Origin: JBCCFW01 sp039029535
GTDB lineage: Bacteria > Acidobacteriota > JBCCFW01
Length of the DNA stretch: 24,498 nucleotides
Direction: 5' to 3'
Assembly: GCA_039029535.1 (NCBI GenBank)
Contig: JBCCFW010000109.1
Span: 1-24,498 of the forward strand
Below are positions 1 to 8,400 of this stretch, piece after piece. The notes under the pieces are model-generated. The model was not told where the DNA came from. It did not search any database and was given only the letters and a program-made list of their open reading frames with translations. The position numbers and the translations under genes are program-made. Numbering within the stretch: the first letter of the stretch is position 1; every line of letters begins with the position of its first letter.

Positions 1-211
1 CGACGTAGAGCCGGCCGTCGATGACGCCACCGGCGTGGTGACCCGTGGCGGGCGCGAGGTCCGAGCGACGCTCCCAGTCGACCTGCCCCTGGGCGGCACC
101 GGCCGCGAGCAGGAGCACGAGGCTCAGAACGTGAAGAAACGGGCGCTGCGGGCGGCTGACTCGATGCTTGATGACATCCCCCTCGATGAATTCCGCTCGA
201 ACGCGGCGCAC
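1..211 (-). CDS. Secreted kelch-like repeat protein, N-terminal part only
   Basis: The open frame runs off the window edge, so only about 70 residues are visible. A hydrophobic stretch (LSLVLLLAAGAAQG, residues about 30-43) looks like a signal peptide with cleavage near AQG. It is followed by a short segment ending in HHAGGVIDGRLYV, which has the look of the first strand of a kelch beta-propeller blade, so a secreted or periplasmic kelch protein is likely. The GTG at 211 is the only conventional start I found upstream of the hydrophobic core in this frame; it gives a long basic n-region and sits only a few bases after a possible -10 box. An ATG with a good GAGGGGG ribosome site lies at about 177, but its frame stops after some 17 codons. 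The true start, or a small sequence error here, is unresolved. Confidence 0.5.
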   Translation of the reverse strand, partial: MRRVRAEFIEGDVIKHRVSRPQRPFLHVLSLVLLLAAGAAQGQVDWERRSDLAPATGHHAGGVIDGRLYV

Positions 212-222
212 TCCCCTCTTAG

Positions 223-252
223 ATGTTAGGTCCGGCTCGTCCGCGGCATCAA
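223..252 (-). promoter_or_regulatory. Possible sigma70-type promoter of the kelch-like gene
   Basis: On the minus strand TTGATG (252-247) and TAACAT (228-223) are separated by 18 bases, each matching four of six consensus positions. The predicted transcript start would fall about five bases before the GTG at 211, giving an almost leaderless mRNA. The match is modest and could be chance. Confidence 0.3.
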
Positions 253-348
253 CGAGCCCCGGGCTGACGGGAGCGCTGACTGCCGGAGGGAGGGCGAAAC
301 GCAACGACGGGGCCCGGGTCACGCCCCGTTCCGGGTAACCTCGGCCCC

Positions 349-1029
349 ATGAGCGCTCAAGAGCTGGAGACCCTCGAAGCCCACCCCGCCGGCGAGGCCG
401 ACGCCTCCGTCATCTGGCTGCACGGACTCGGAGCCTCCGGGCACGACTTCGGGAGCTGTCCTCCCGCGCTCCGGCTCCCCGACGACCTGCGGATCCGCTT
501 CATCTTCCCCCACGCCCCGAACATCCCGGTGACCCTCAACAACGGGATGGTCATGCCGGCTTGGTACGACATCGAGGGCCTGGAGAACCTCGAGCAGCGC
601 GAGTCCGACCTCGACGGCGTGACCGCCAGCCAGCGTCGGGTCGAGCAGCTCGTCCGTCGCGAGAACGAGCGGGGCATGCCCTGCGACAGGATCGTCCTCG
701 GCGGCTTCTCCATGGGCGGCGCCATCGGGCTCTACACCGGTCTCCGCTTCGAGGAGAAGCTGGCCGGCCTCATGGGTCTCTCGAGCTACCTGCTGCTGGG
801 CTCGCGCCTGGCCGAGGAGGCGAGCGGAGCCAACCGCGACACGCCGGTCTTCCTCGGCCACGGCACCATGGATCCCATGGTCCCCTTCGAGATGGGCACC
901 GAGTGTCGTGACGCGCTGACCCACGACGACCGCACGCCGTCGTGGAACGAGTACCCGATGGCCCACAACGTCTCGCTGGACGAGTTCCGGGACATCGGCC
1001 GCTGGCTCGTCAGCGTGCTGCGCGACTGA
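349..1029 (+). CDS. Carboxylesterase / phospholipase of the alpha/beta-hydrolase fold (acyl-protein thioesterase-like)
   Basis: This is a 226-residue serine hydrolase, the usual length for the carboxylesterase/acyl-protein thioesterase family (Abhydrolase_2). The oxyanion-loop region WLHGLGASGHDF is near residue 23. The nucleophile elbow is GFSMGG with Ser121, the acid is probably Asp175 in GTMDPMVPF, and the base is His206 in MAHNVSLDEF, so the triad is complete. There is no signal peptide, and a cytoplasmic enzyme that hydrolyses short-chain esters or lysophospholipids is expected; the natural substrate cannot be read from sequence. It stands alone, convergent with the sbcC-like gene, and its stop codon forms one arm of a shared hairpin. 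The ATG at 349 matches the normal family start, although no strong ribosome binding site precedes it. Confidence 0.88.
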   Translation: MSAQELETLEAHPAGEADASVIWLHGLGASGHDFGSCPPALRLPDDLRIRFIFPHAPNIPVTLNNGMVMPAWYDIEGLENLEQRESDLDGVTASQRRVEQLVRRENERGMPCDRIVLGGFSMGGAIGLYTGLRFEEKLAGLMGLSSYLLLGSRLAEEASGANRDTPVFLGHGTMDPMVPFEMGTECRDALTHDDRTPSWNEYPMAHNVSLDEFRDIGRWLVSVLRD

Positions 1030-1062
1030 GACCTTCGAAGACGGCGTTTCGACTTCGTCTCA
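1027..1062. terminator. Bidirectional hairpin between two convergent genes
   Basis: TGAGAC (1027-1032) pairs with GTCTCA (1057-1062), and GAAG with CTTC stack inside around a short loop. The outer arms contain the stop codon of the esterase on the plus strand and the stop codon of the sbcC-like gene on the minus strand. There is no T-rich tract on either side, so this is terminator-like by position and structure only. Confidence 0.5.
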
Positions 1063-4000
1063 GATGCCGCCCAGCGCCACCGCGGCCTCGAAGCCGGCCG
1101 GCGGTGCTTCTTCGTCGCACACCGCCACGACCGGACCGAGCGTCGACTCGAGCCGCCGCAGGTAGCCCCGCGCCCGCTCCGACTCCTCCTGGTTCAGCCC
1201 CTCGAGCCCACCGACCAGGTGAGCCCAGCTCGGTCGCGCACAGCCGGCCTGGAGGGCCAGCGCATCGGCGCGTCCGAGACAGATCGCCAGGGCGGCGAGG
1301 AGCCTCTCATCGGCGGCGAGCTCGGTCATCGAGGTCTGACGCCGCCCGTGGACCTCGCAGAGCAGGAGCTCACCCTCTGCGGTGCGACGCAGCTCGAAGC
1401 GATCGTCGCTGAGCGACCGCGCCCAGGCAGCCGAGCGCACGAGCGTCTCTTCGAGCAGCGTCTCGCGCACGAACGAGGCGAGTGAGGGCGCGCCGGAGAG
1501 ACGTCCCGCCACCTGGTCGGCCAGGCGAGACAGGAAGACGTGCCGCTCGCGCAGGGCACGCAGCCTTTCGGAGACCTCGGTGATCTCCTTCTCGGTGGCC
1601 TGCAACACCTGGGTGACCTCGACCCAGCTCGCGCGCTCGGTGAGGACCTCCTCGCGAGCGCTCCGGGTCTCGGCGGCGAGGTCCTCGAGATACTCGCGAT
1701 CGCGCAGGACACGACCGGCCTGCTCGCGATCCCGACGCTCCTTCTGCCGTCGCTCCCACTCCTCGTCTTCCCACTTCGCGCGATCGCTCTCGCGGAGGGC
1801 GGGGAGGTCGGTGGCACCCCGGGCTTCGTTGAGTGTCTGCCGCGCCGCCGCGACCGCCTCGTCGTGAGCGGCCACCTTCGCCGCGAGCTCCTCGACCTGC
1901 TCGGGATCGAGCCGGCTTCCACGGTACTCGTTGAGGTCGGAGAAGCCGGCGGCGATCACCACCTCGCGGAGCTGACCGAGCACGGTCTCGACTTTCTTGC
2001 GGGCCTGCAACTCGCTCTTGGCCGCGAGCTCGCGCTCCTGAGCCAAGCCGTCGAGCTCCCGCTGCGCTTCCTTCAGCCGCTCGCGACTCTCGGCGAGCTT
2101 GGTCTCGTGCTCCTCGATGCGACGGTCGAGCTCTTCGCTCACCGTCTCGAGCGCACCGGCAGCCCGCAGGTGCTCGGGGAGACGCTCCTCGAGCTCGAAG
2201 ACCATGGCGCCCTCGGTCTCCTCCCGGGCGACGAGACCTTCCAGGTCGAGCTGGGCGGCGTCGCGGTCGCGCTCGAGCTGACGCTTCTTCTCCGACAGGG
2301 CCAGCAGCGCCGACTCGTGGGCGGCGAGCTGGTCCTCACCACCGCCCGCCAGCTCGAGCTGCTCGCGCGCTCGCTCCGCCGCGGACTCGAGCAGGCTCGG
2401 CTCGGTGTAGGCGTCGCTGCCCAGGGCCTGCCGCAGCTTGAGGACTTCCTGTCCGAGGTCGGTGACCGACTGCCCGAGCTCACGCTCCTGCACGCCCAGC
2501 GTGGTGATGTCGGTCTTCAGGGTGTCCACGCGTCGCCGTCGCTCGGTCAGCTCGGACTCGGAGGTGTAGCGCTGGTCGCCGCCCCTGGCCTGAACGAGGT
2601 AGCGATCCTCACGCTCGAGATCGCGGCGGGCGCGGTCGAGCTGAATCTTCGCGGTCGCGTGCTTCTTGGTGACCTCCTTGCGGCTGACCAGCACCTCAGC
2701 CAGTCGGCGCGCTTGGCTGACGACGCGCTCGGAGTTCTCGACTCGCTCGCGCAGGTTCTTCAGCCGCTCGAGCCGTTGACCGCCCACGCCCTCGGCGGCC
2801 TGATCGCGCTCGGCCTCACGCGCGGCACGAGCGACGGTGGCCTCTTCGATCTCGACGCTGAGACGACGCAGGCGATCCTCGGCCTCGCCACGGAGCTTCG
2901 TGCTCTCCGCCAGCGACGCCGACTGCTCTTCCAGGACGTTGCGGACGGTGAAGAGCTCATCGAGCTGCGTGCGGTGCTGACGGTCGGCCTCGATGGCCTC
3001 GGCTCGGGCCTCCTCGGCGGCCAGCACGCGCTCGTGACGCTCGACCTCCTGCTCGCCCTGACGGAACGCCGCCTGGACGGTCTCGAGCGCCTCGCGGACG
3101 CGGTCGTGCTCCTCGAAGAGCTCGGAGCGCTCGAGCTCGGGCCGGTCGGCGGAGAGCTGCGCGGCGGTGCGAGCGCGCTCGACGCGACGACGCCACGAGT
3201 CGGCCTCGGGGCTGCCCTCCTCGATCGCGGCCAGGGCCTTCTCGGCTTCCTTGATCTTCTCGAGCCGCTGCTCGTGCTCGATGGCCGACTCGAGCAATTG
3301 CTCGGTGGTCTCGACCGCCTCGTCGAGCTCCTCGAGCTGCTTGCCGAGGATCGCGTCGCGGGTGGTGAGGAAGCGGAGCTCGACGGCGAGCGCGTCGGCT
3401 TGCAGCGGCGCCTGCGCGCTGGGGTCGAGCCGACGGGCCGCCTCGGCCAACACCTGCTCACGACGCTCGACCAGCTCCTCGGCCTCACGCTCGATGGGCG
3501 CGAGCCGACGGTCGAGCTGCTCCTCCAACGCCTCGAAGTCACCCAGCGGCGTGGCGCCCTGAAGCTCGCGCACGAGGCGCTCGGGATCGGAGAGCCACGC
3601 GCGGACCTCGCCCACCGGCAAGGAGCGCAGGGTCGCGAAGGTGCTCGGGTGGAGGCTCAGCAGCTCGCGGAGCTGAGCGTCGACGGCCTCGGCTCCATCG
3701 GCGAGGAGCTCGCCGTCATCACCGCTGTCGACCTCACTTCCCGCAGGACGCTGCCAGAGCTTGGCGACGCCTGCCTTGCGACCGCTGGCCGGTCGCCGTC
3801 GCACGCGCAGGCTGCGGCCCTCCACTTGAAGCTCGAGCTCGACCTCGGTCGCGCGACTCTTCGCGGCGTCGGAGCTCCGCATGGGCTGGCCGTGACGCGC
3901 GACGCCGAGCTCGAGCCCGAAGAGCCCGAAGGCGAGTGCGTCGAGGACCGCGCGCTTGCCGCTGCCGCTGGCCCCGTGCAGCACCCAGGGCTCACCGTCG

Positions 4001-4077
4001 CCGGCGCCGTGGAGCTCGACGACCTGGGTGGTCGTGAACGGACCGAACGCAGACATCCGGCAGCGCAGCAACTTCAC
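1060..4077 (-). CDS. SbcC/Rad50-like coiled-coil protein with degenerate ATPase motifs
   Basis: The 1005-residue length and architecture (globular N-terminus, about 700 residues of Glu/Arg/Leu-rich coiled coil, globular C-terminus) are those of SbcC, the ATPase partner of the SbcD nuclease. The start MKLLRCRMSAFGPF and the block LLAALAICLGRADAL (about 926-940) align well with SbcC. Key residues differ. Walker A is GASGSGKR (35-42), with Arg in place of Ser/Thr. The LSGGE signature reads LAADE (920-924). The Walker B Asp-Glu aligns with Val-Gly near 955-956. The D-loop LD is LN (961-962), and the switch His aligns with Asp988. No CxxC zinc hook is present in the coiled coil. The start overlaps the sbcD-like stop as ATGA. 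Coding bias and an intact frame argue against a pseudogene. I expect a structural rather than ATP-driven role, which is inference. Confidence 0.82.
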   Translation of the reverse strand: MKLLRCRMSAFGPFTTTQVVELHGAGDGEPWVLHGASGSGKRAVLDALAFGLFGLELGVARHGQPMRSSDAAKSRATEVELELQVEGRSLRVRRRPASGRKAGVAKLWQRPAGSEVDSGDDGELLADGAEAVDAQLRELLSLHPSTFATLRSLPVGEVRAWLSDPERLVRELQGATPLGDFEALEEQLDRRLAPIEREAEELVERREQVLAEAARRLDPSAQAPLQADALAVELRFLTTRDAILGKQLEELDEAVETTEQLLESAIEHEQRLEKIKEAEKALAAIEEGSPEADSWRRRVERARTAAQLSADRPELERSELFEEHDRVREALETVQAAFRQGEQEVERHERVLAAEEARAEAIEADRQHRTQLDELFTVRNVLEEQSASLAESTKLRGEAEDRLRRLSVEIEEATVARAAREAERDQAAEGVGGQRLERLKNLRERVENSERVVSQARRLAEVLVSRKEVTKKHATAKIQLDRARRDLEREDRYLVQARGGDQRYTSESELTERRRRVDTLKTDITTLGVQERELGQSVTDLGQEVLKLRQALGSDAYTEPSLLESAAERAREQLELAGGGEDQLAAHESALLALSEKKRQLERDRDAAQLDLEGLVAREETEGAMVFELEERLPEHLRAAGALETVSEELDRRIEEHETKLAESRERLKEAQRELDGLAQERELAAKSELQARKKVETVLGQLREVVIAAGFSDLNEYRGSRLDPEQVEELAAKVAAHDEAVAAARQTLNEARGATDLPALRESDRAKWEDEEWERRQKERRDREQAGRVLRDREYLEDLAAETRSAREEVLTERASWVEVTQVLQATEKEITEVSERLRALRERHVFLSRLADQVAGRLSGAPSLASFVRETLLEETLVRSAAWARSLSDDRFELRRTAEGELLLCEVHGRRQTSMTELAADERLLAALAICLGRADALALQAGCARPSWAHLVGGLEGLNQEESERARGYLRRLESTLGPVVAVCDEEAPPAGFEAAVALGGI

Positions 4078-5180
4078 GAGGCCGCCTCCGCCGAGCGGTC
4101 GGCCTTCAGCCGCGGCTCTTCCTCCGGCGGCTCGTCGGACACCGCCGCGCGGGCGGCCTCAGCCAGGACCTCGCGCCAGTCGTCTTCCGCGACGTCCTCA
4201 CCCAGCGCGTGCTCGAGGTAGGCGGTGAGGAGATCTTCCATGGCGCCGGCACGACCGGCAGCGTGCGCGGTCGGTGCGCTGCGCTCGATGGCCATCACTC
4301 GCGGGAAGCGGGTGGCGAGTCGCTCTCCGAGACGCGGCAGCGGTCGCGAGTCGCTGACGGTGAGCGCGACGTGGTCTTCGCTCGGGCCGGCGGCGAGCAC
4401 CTCGGACAGCTCGCCTTCGAGACGTCGGAAGGTGCGGTCGAGGAAGAGGGTCTCGCGGGTCACCGAGGCGCCGGCGTCGGAGAGCTCGCAGGCGTGCAGC
4501 CCGAGCCCACCCTGGAGGTCGTCGAAGCGACGGGGCAGCAGCGGGGCGGCCTCGCTCACCCGTCCGGACTCGGCGATCACCGGTCGGTCGGCCTTGAGCG
4601 CGAGCTGGTCGACGACATCGAGCCAGGGACGACCGAGCAAGGGGTCGGGGTCGTCGTCGCGCGCCGGCTCGACCACGGCCTCCGAGTTCGACCAGCAGGC
4701 CCGGGCCAGGAGCACCCGGGGCCGCGAGCGGGGCCGTTCACGGAGCTGCTCGTGGAGCGCTCCGAGCTCGTCGGGGCCGAGGTGGCCCGGCACGGCGTGG
4801 ACGTCGACGGTGTCGGCACCCGAGCCGAGGACGATGGGCTCGGTCGGGTCGTGGCCGGCGTCGATCAGGTGGAGACCCTGGCGCCGGAGGATGGAGGTGC
4901 CGGGCCCGGAGGGCTGCGGTCGCCCCGCCTCGCCGGCCAACACGATGGTGGTGACGCCGGCCTCGAGCGCCAGGGAGGCGAGAACCTCGTCGGCCGCCTC
5001 GCGCTCGGAAGCGCTGGGCGCCGTGCCCTCGTGCAGCCCGCCACAGGCCAGGACGGCCCCGACGGGTCGGGCCCGGGCTGCCTGGACGACCTGCTCGAGG
5101 AGCCGGACCTGCTCGGAGGCGAGCTCGACCCCGTGCCAGACCCGCCCCAGACGCCAATCGGAGAGATGGAGAAAACGCAT
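4074..5180 (-). CDS. SbcD/Mre11-like protein lacking most metal-binding residues
   Basis: The 368-residue protein begins MRFLHLSDWRLGR, clearly the start of SbcD/Mre11 calcineurin-type nucleases, and lies directly upstream of the sbcC-like gene. Asp8 is kept, but the next ligand His is Arg10. The AGDxFD motif reads CGGLHE (46-51). GNHD reads GEAG (83-86). The later catalytic His positions appear as Ala161 in LLARACW and as Ala197 and Arg199 in LALKADR, where SbcD has LGHxH. The downstream capping-domain pattern (SGRVSEAAPLLPRRFDD, about 205-221) still aligns. A two-metal nuclease site therefore cannot form. The Glu/Asp-rich C-terminus may carry the helices that bind the SbcC coiled-coil base. 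Length and frame are normal, so it looks like a maintained pseudo-nuclease rather than a decayed gene. The alignment was done by eye. Confidence 0.78.
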   Translation of the reverse strand: MRFLHLSDWRLGRVWHGVELASEQVRLLEQVVQAARARPVGAVLACGGLHEGTAPSASEREAADEVLASLALEAGVTTIVLAGEAGRPQPSGPGTSILRRQGLHLIDAGHDPTEPIVLGSGADTVDVHAVPGHLGPDELGALHEQLRERPRSRPRVLLARACWSNSEAVVEPARDDDPDPLLGRPWLDVVDQLALKADRPVIAESGRVSEAAPLLPRRFDDLQGGLGLHACELSDAGASVTRETLFLDRTFRRLEGELSEVLAAGPSEDHVALTVSDSRPLPRLGERLATRFPRVMAIERSAPTAHAAGRAGAMEDLLTAYLEHALGEDVAEDDWREVLAEAARAAVSDEPPEEEPRLKADRSAEAAS

Positions 5181-5307
5181 CTTACGTAGACCGATGCTAC
5201 ACCCGGAGGGTCCCTGAACCCGAGCATTCCTCCACCGCCGCCACGGCCCCTCCTCCCCCCGCTCGAAACCGAGGACAGGGCGCCCAAGTCGTCGAGCTCG
5301 CGTCGCG

Positions 5308-5337
5308 TTGACCTTTCAGCACGGCGCGGCCTAGCTT
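5308..5337 (+). promoter_or_regulatory. Candidate promoter of the VCBS-repeat protein gene
   Basis: TTGACC (5308-5313) and TAGCTT (5332-5337) are 18 bases apart in the divergent intergenic region 5181-5428, and would give a leader of about 85 bases. The -35 box is a five-of-six match; the -10 is weak. I saw no convincing promoter for the divergent sbcD-like gene in the same interval. Confidence 0.35.
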
Positions 5338-5428
5338 CGGGTGCTGGCAGGAAGCACGGTGCGAAGCGGGTCCCGAAGGGGTGGGCCCCGCCGTCGGTCG
5401 TGTCTTCTCGGGGGACGAGGGGAAGCAC

Positions 5429-8400
5429 ATGGGAACGATGCGTGGCGAGAGCACGACCTCGCCTGGGTGGGCGCGTGCCGGCTGGATTCGATCACTGTTC
5501 GCGACCTGCGCCGTCGCGCTCCTGGCCACGCCGGGAGAGGCGACGCTGCGACTGGGCGCGACCCAATCCCTGACCGAGGCGGACGACAGCGTCCATCTCG
5601 CCTGGGGTGATCGCGACGGAGACGGCGACCTCGACCTCGTCGTCGCCAACCGCAGCGGCGACAACAAGGTCTACGACAACGAAGGCGGCACGCTGAGCCT
5701 CGCCTGGAACGACTCCGACCCCGGCACGTGCCGGTCGGCTGCATGGGGTGACTTCGACGGCGACGGCGACCTCGACCTCGCCCTGGCCGGTGACGGCTCG
5801 CCCAACCGGGTGCTGCGCAACATCGGCACGACCTTCGTGGCCGCCTGGGACTCCGGCGACACGGGCCGGACCTTCTCGCTGGCCTGGGCCGACTACGACC
5901 TCGACGGCGTCCTCGACCTGGCGACCGGTCGCTTTGGCGAGAGCAACCAGCTCCTGGCCGGTCGCTTCGGCGCCTTCATCGAGGACTGGAATTCCGGTGA
6001 TGCGGAGAACACCTTCTCCGTGGCCTGGGGCGAGTGGGACACCGACGGCTTCCCCGACCTGGCGGTCGGTAGCTACGGCGCTCCCGTGCGGGTCTACCGC
6101 AGCGACGGCACGACCCTGCTCCCGAGCTGGTCTTCCATGGAGACCGACGACACGGCGAGCGTGGCCTGGGGCGACTTCGACGGTGACGAGGACCTCGACC
6201 TCATCGTCGGCAACACCGCGCAGGTCAACCGGCTCTACCAGAACATCGGTGCCGGTCTCGACTTCGTGCTCCGCAGCAGCAGCACCGAAACGGAGGAGAC
6301 CTTCGGCACGGCCTGGGGCGACTGGGACGGCGACGGCGACCTCGACGTCGGCACGTCGAACTGGACTCAGGCCAACCGCCTCTACCAGAACGTCGCGGGC
6401 AACCTCGTGTCGGCCTGGCAGTCGCTCGAGACCGACTCGTCACGGTCGGGTCCCGCCTGGGCGGACGTCGACGGTGACGGTGACTTCGAGCTCGCCTTCG
6501 CCTCCGACAGCGGCGAGCCCAACCGCATCCACGACAACCGGGGCGCCCCGCTCTCGCTGGCGTGGACGTCACCCGAGTCCGAGCCGACCATCGACATCTC
6601 CTTCGGCGACTTCGACGGCGACGAGGACCTCGACCTGGCGGTGGCCAACGGCGGGATGCCCAGCCGCATCTATCGCAACGACGGCGGTCAGTTCACGGCG
6701 GACTGGATGACGCCGATGACCCGCAACTCCTACTTCATGGCCTACGGCGACCACGACGACGACGGTGACCTCGACCTCGTGGTGAGCAACACCGGCGAAG
6801 AGGTCGACGTCTACCGCAACGACGCGGGGACTTACTCGCTGCAGTGGAGCTCGGTGGAGACCGAGGACACGCGGCACGTCGCCTGGGCCGACGTGGATGG
6901 CGACGCCGACCTCGACTTCGTGGTGGGCAACGCCACGGCCGGTGAGCCCGTGCGTCTCTACACCAACGACGCGGGCACCTTCACGCCGACCTGGGCGGCC
7001 ACGGCCGAGATGGACCGCACGCGCGCCATCGTCTTCGGTGACTGGGACAACGACGGCGACCTCGACGTCGGCGCCGGCAGCCAGGGCACGCCGAACCGGG
7101 TGTACCAGAACGATGGCGGCTCCTTCAGCCTGGCGTGGTCCGACACCGAGTCGGACGACACGGCGTCCATCGGCTGGTCCGACTGGAACGCCGACGGCGA
7201 CCTCGACCTGGGCGTCGCCAACATCAACGGCCCCAACCGGGTGTACGCCTCGGTGGGCGGCACGCTCATCCTGAGCTGGTCCTCGACGTCCGAGAGCGGC
7301 GACAACAGCTGGGCCATGGCCTGGGGCGACTGGAACGGCGACGGTCTCGAGGAGATGGCGGTCGGCAACGTCGGTCAGCCCAGCCGCGTGTACGCCAACA
7401 CCGGCGGCGACCTGCAGCTCGCCTGGTCGTCGGTCAACGAGATCGAAGGCACTCGCGGCATCGCCTGGGGCGACATCGACGACGACGGCGACCTCGACCT
7501 GGCGACGGCCAACGAGTCGGGCGCCAACCGCATCTACGTGAACAACTACCAGTCGCCCACGCGGCATCAGCCCGAGACGCCGGTGCGTCCGGCGACGGTG
7601 CTGCGTCCGGGCGGCGTGCCCCGCGCGGGCTTCCAGTCCTCGCCACGCTTGCTGGCCTCGCCCGTCTTCGTCCCCTACCGGCTCAGCGACGCCGAGGCCG
7701 ACCTCGGCAGCGTGCGGGTCGAGTACTCGGAGGTGGGCAGCGGTCAATGGCTGCCGGCCAGCGAGGGACCGCGCGGCACGGCGACGGCCTTCATCGCTCC
7801 CAACGCGGCGCGGACCGATCCCTTGCACGTGTTCTCGTGGGACGCCCGCCGGGACGGCGTGCTCGGCCACGGCGTGGCGGTGCGGGTCATCATCGACCAG
7901 CAGGCGCCGACGCTCATCGCCGGTCCGCAGCTCATGCCGCGGGTGTCGGCTCCGTCGCCGGCCTTCCGCGTCGCGGAGGACCGCGACTTCGACACCATCC
8001 CGGACCTCTACGACATCTGTCCGGACGACATCGACCCCTTGCAGCGCGACGACGACGGCGACGGCAATGGCGACGCTTGCGACCTTTGCCCCGGCTTCGA
8101 CGACAACGTCGACATGGACCTCGACACGGTCCCGGACGGCTGCGACCTCTGCCCCGGGGTGGACGACCGCATCGACGCGGACCTCGACCTCTATCCGGAC
8201 CTCTGCGACAACTGCCCGATGTACCCGAACCCGGACCAGACCGACCTCGACATGGACGGCGTGGGTGACATCTGTCAGTGCGCCGGTCCTCCGGCGGACA
8301 TCGGTCCGTCGCTGCGCGTGTTCGGCCCCGACCAGCTCGACTGGACGGCGGCCGCTGGCGGCGCGGTGAGCTATCAGGTCTACCGCGGGACGATCCCCCA

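Noticed and set aside
1540..4221. Long open frame of 893 codons on the plus strand
   Set aside because: It lies antisense to the sbcC-like gene. Its product is Leu/Gly-rich low-complexity sequence, as expected from the complement of Glu/Arg/Leu coiled-coil codons at high GC. No domain is visible.
1060..5180. Treating the sbcC-like and sbcD-like genes as pseudogenes
   Set aside because: Both frames are intact at full family length, with typical codon use and a preserved ATGA overlap; the substitutions fall on catalytic residues rather than being random.
5590..7554. Regularly spaced repeats resembling a CRISPR array
   Set aside because: The repeats are in-frame coding units of 47 codons with conserved protein motifs, not short direct repeats with unrelated spacers.
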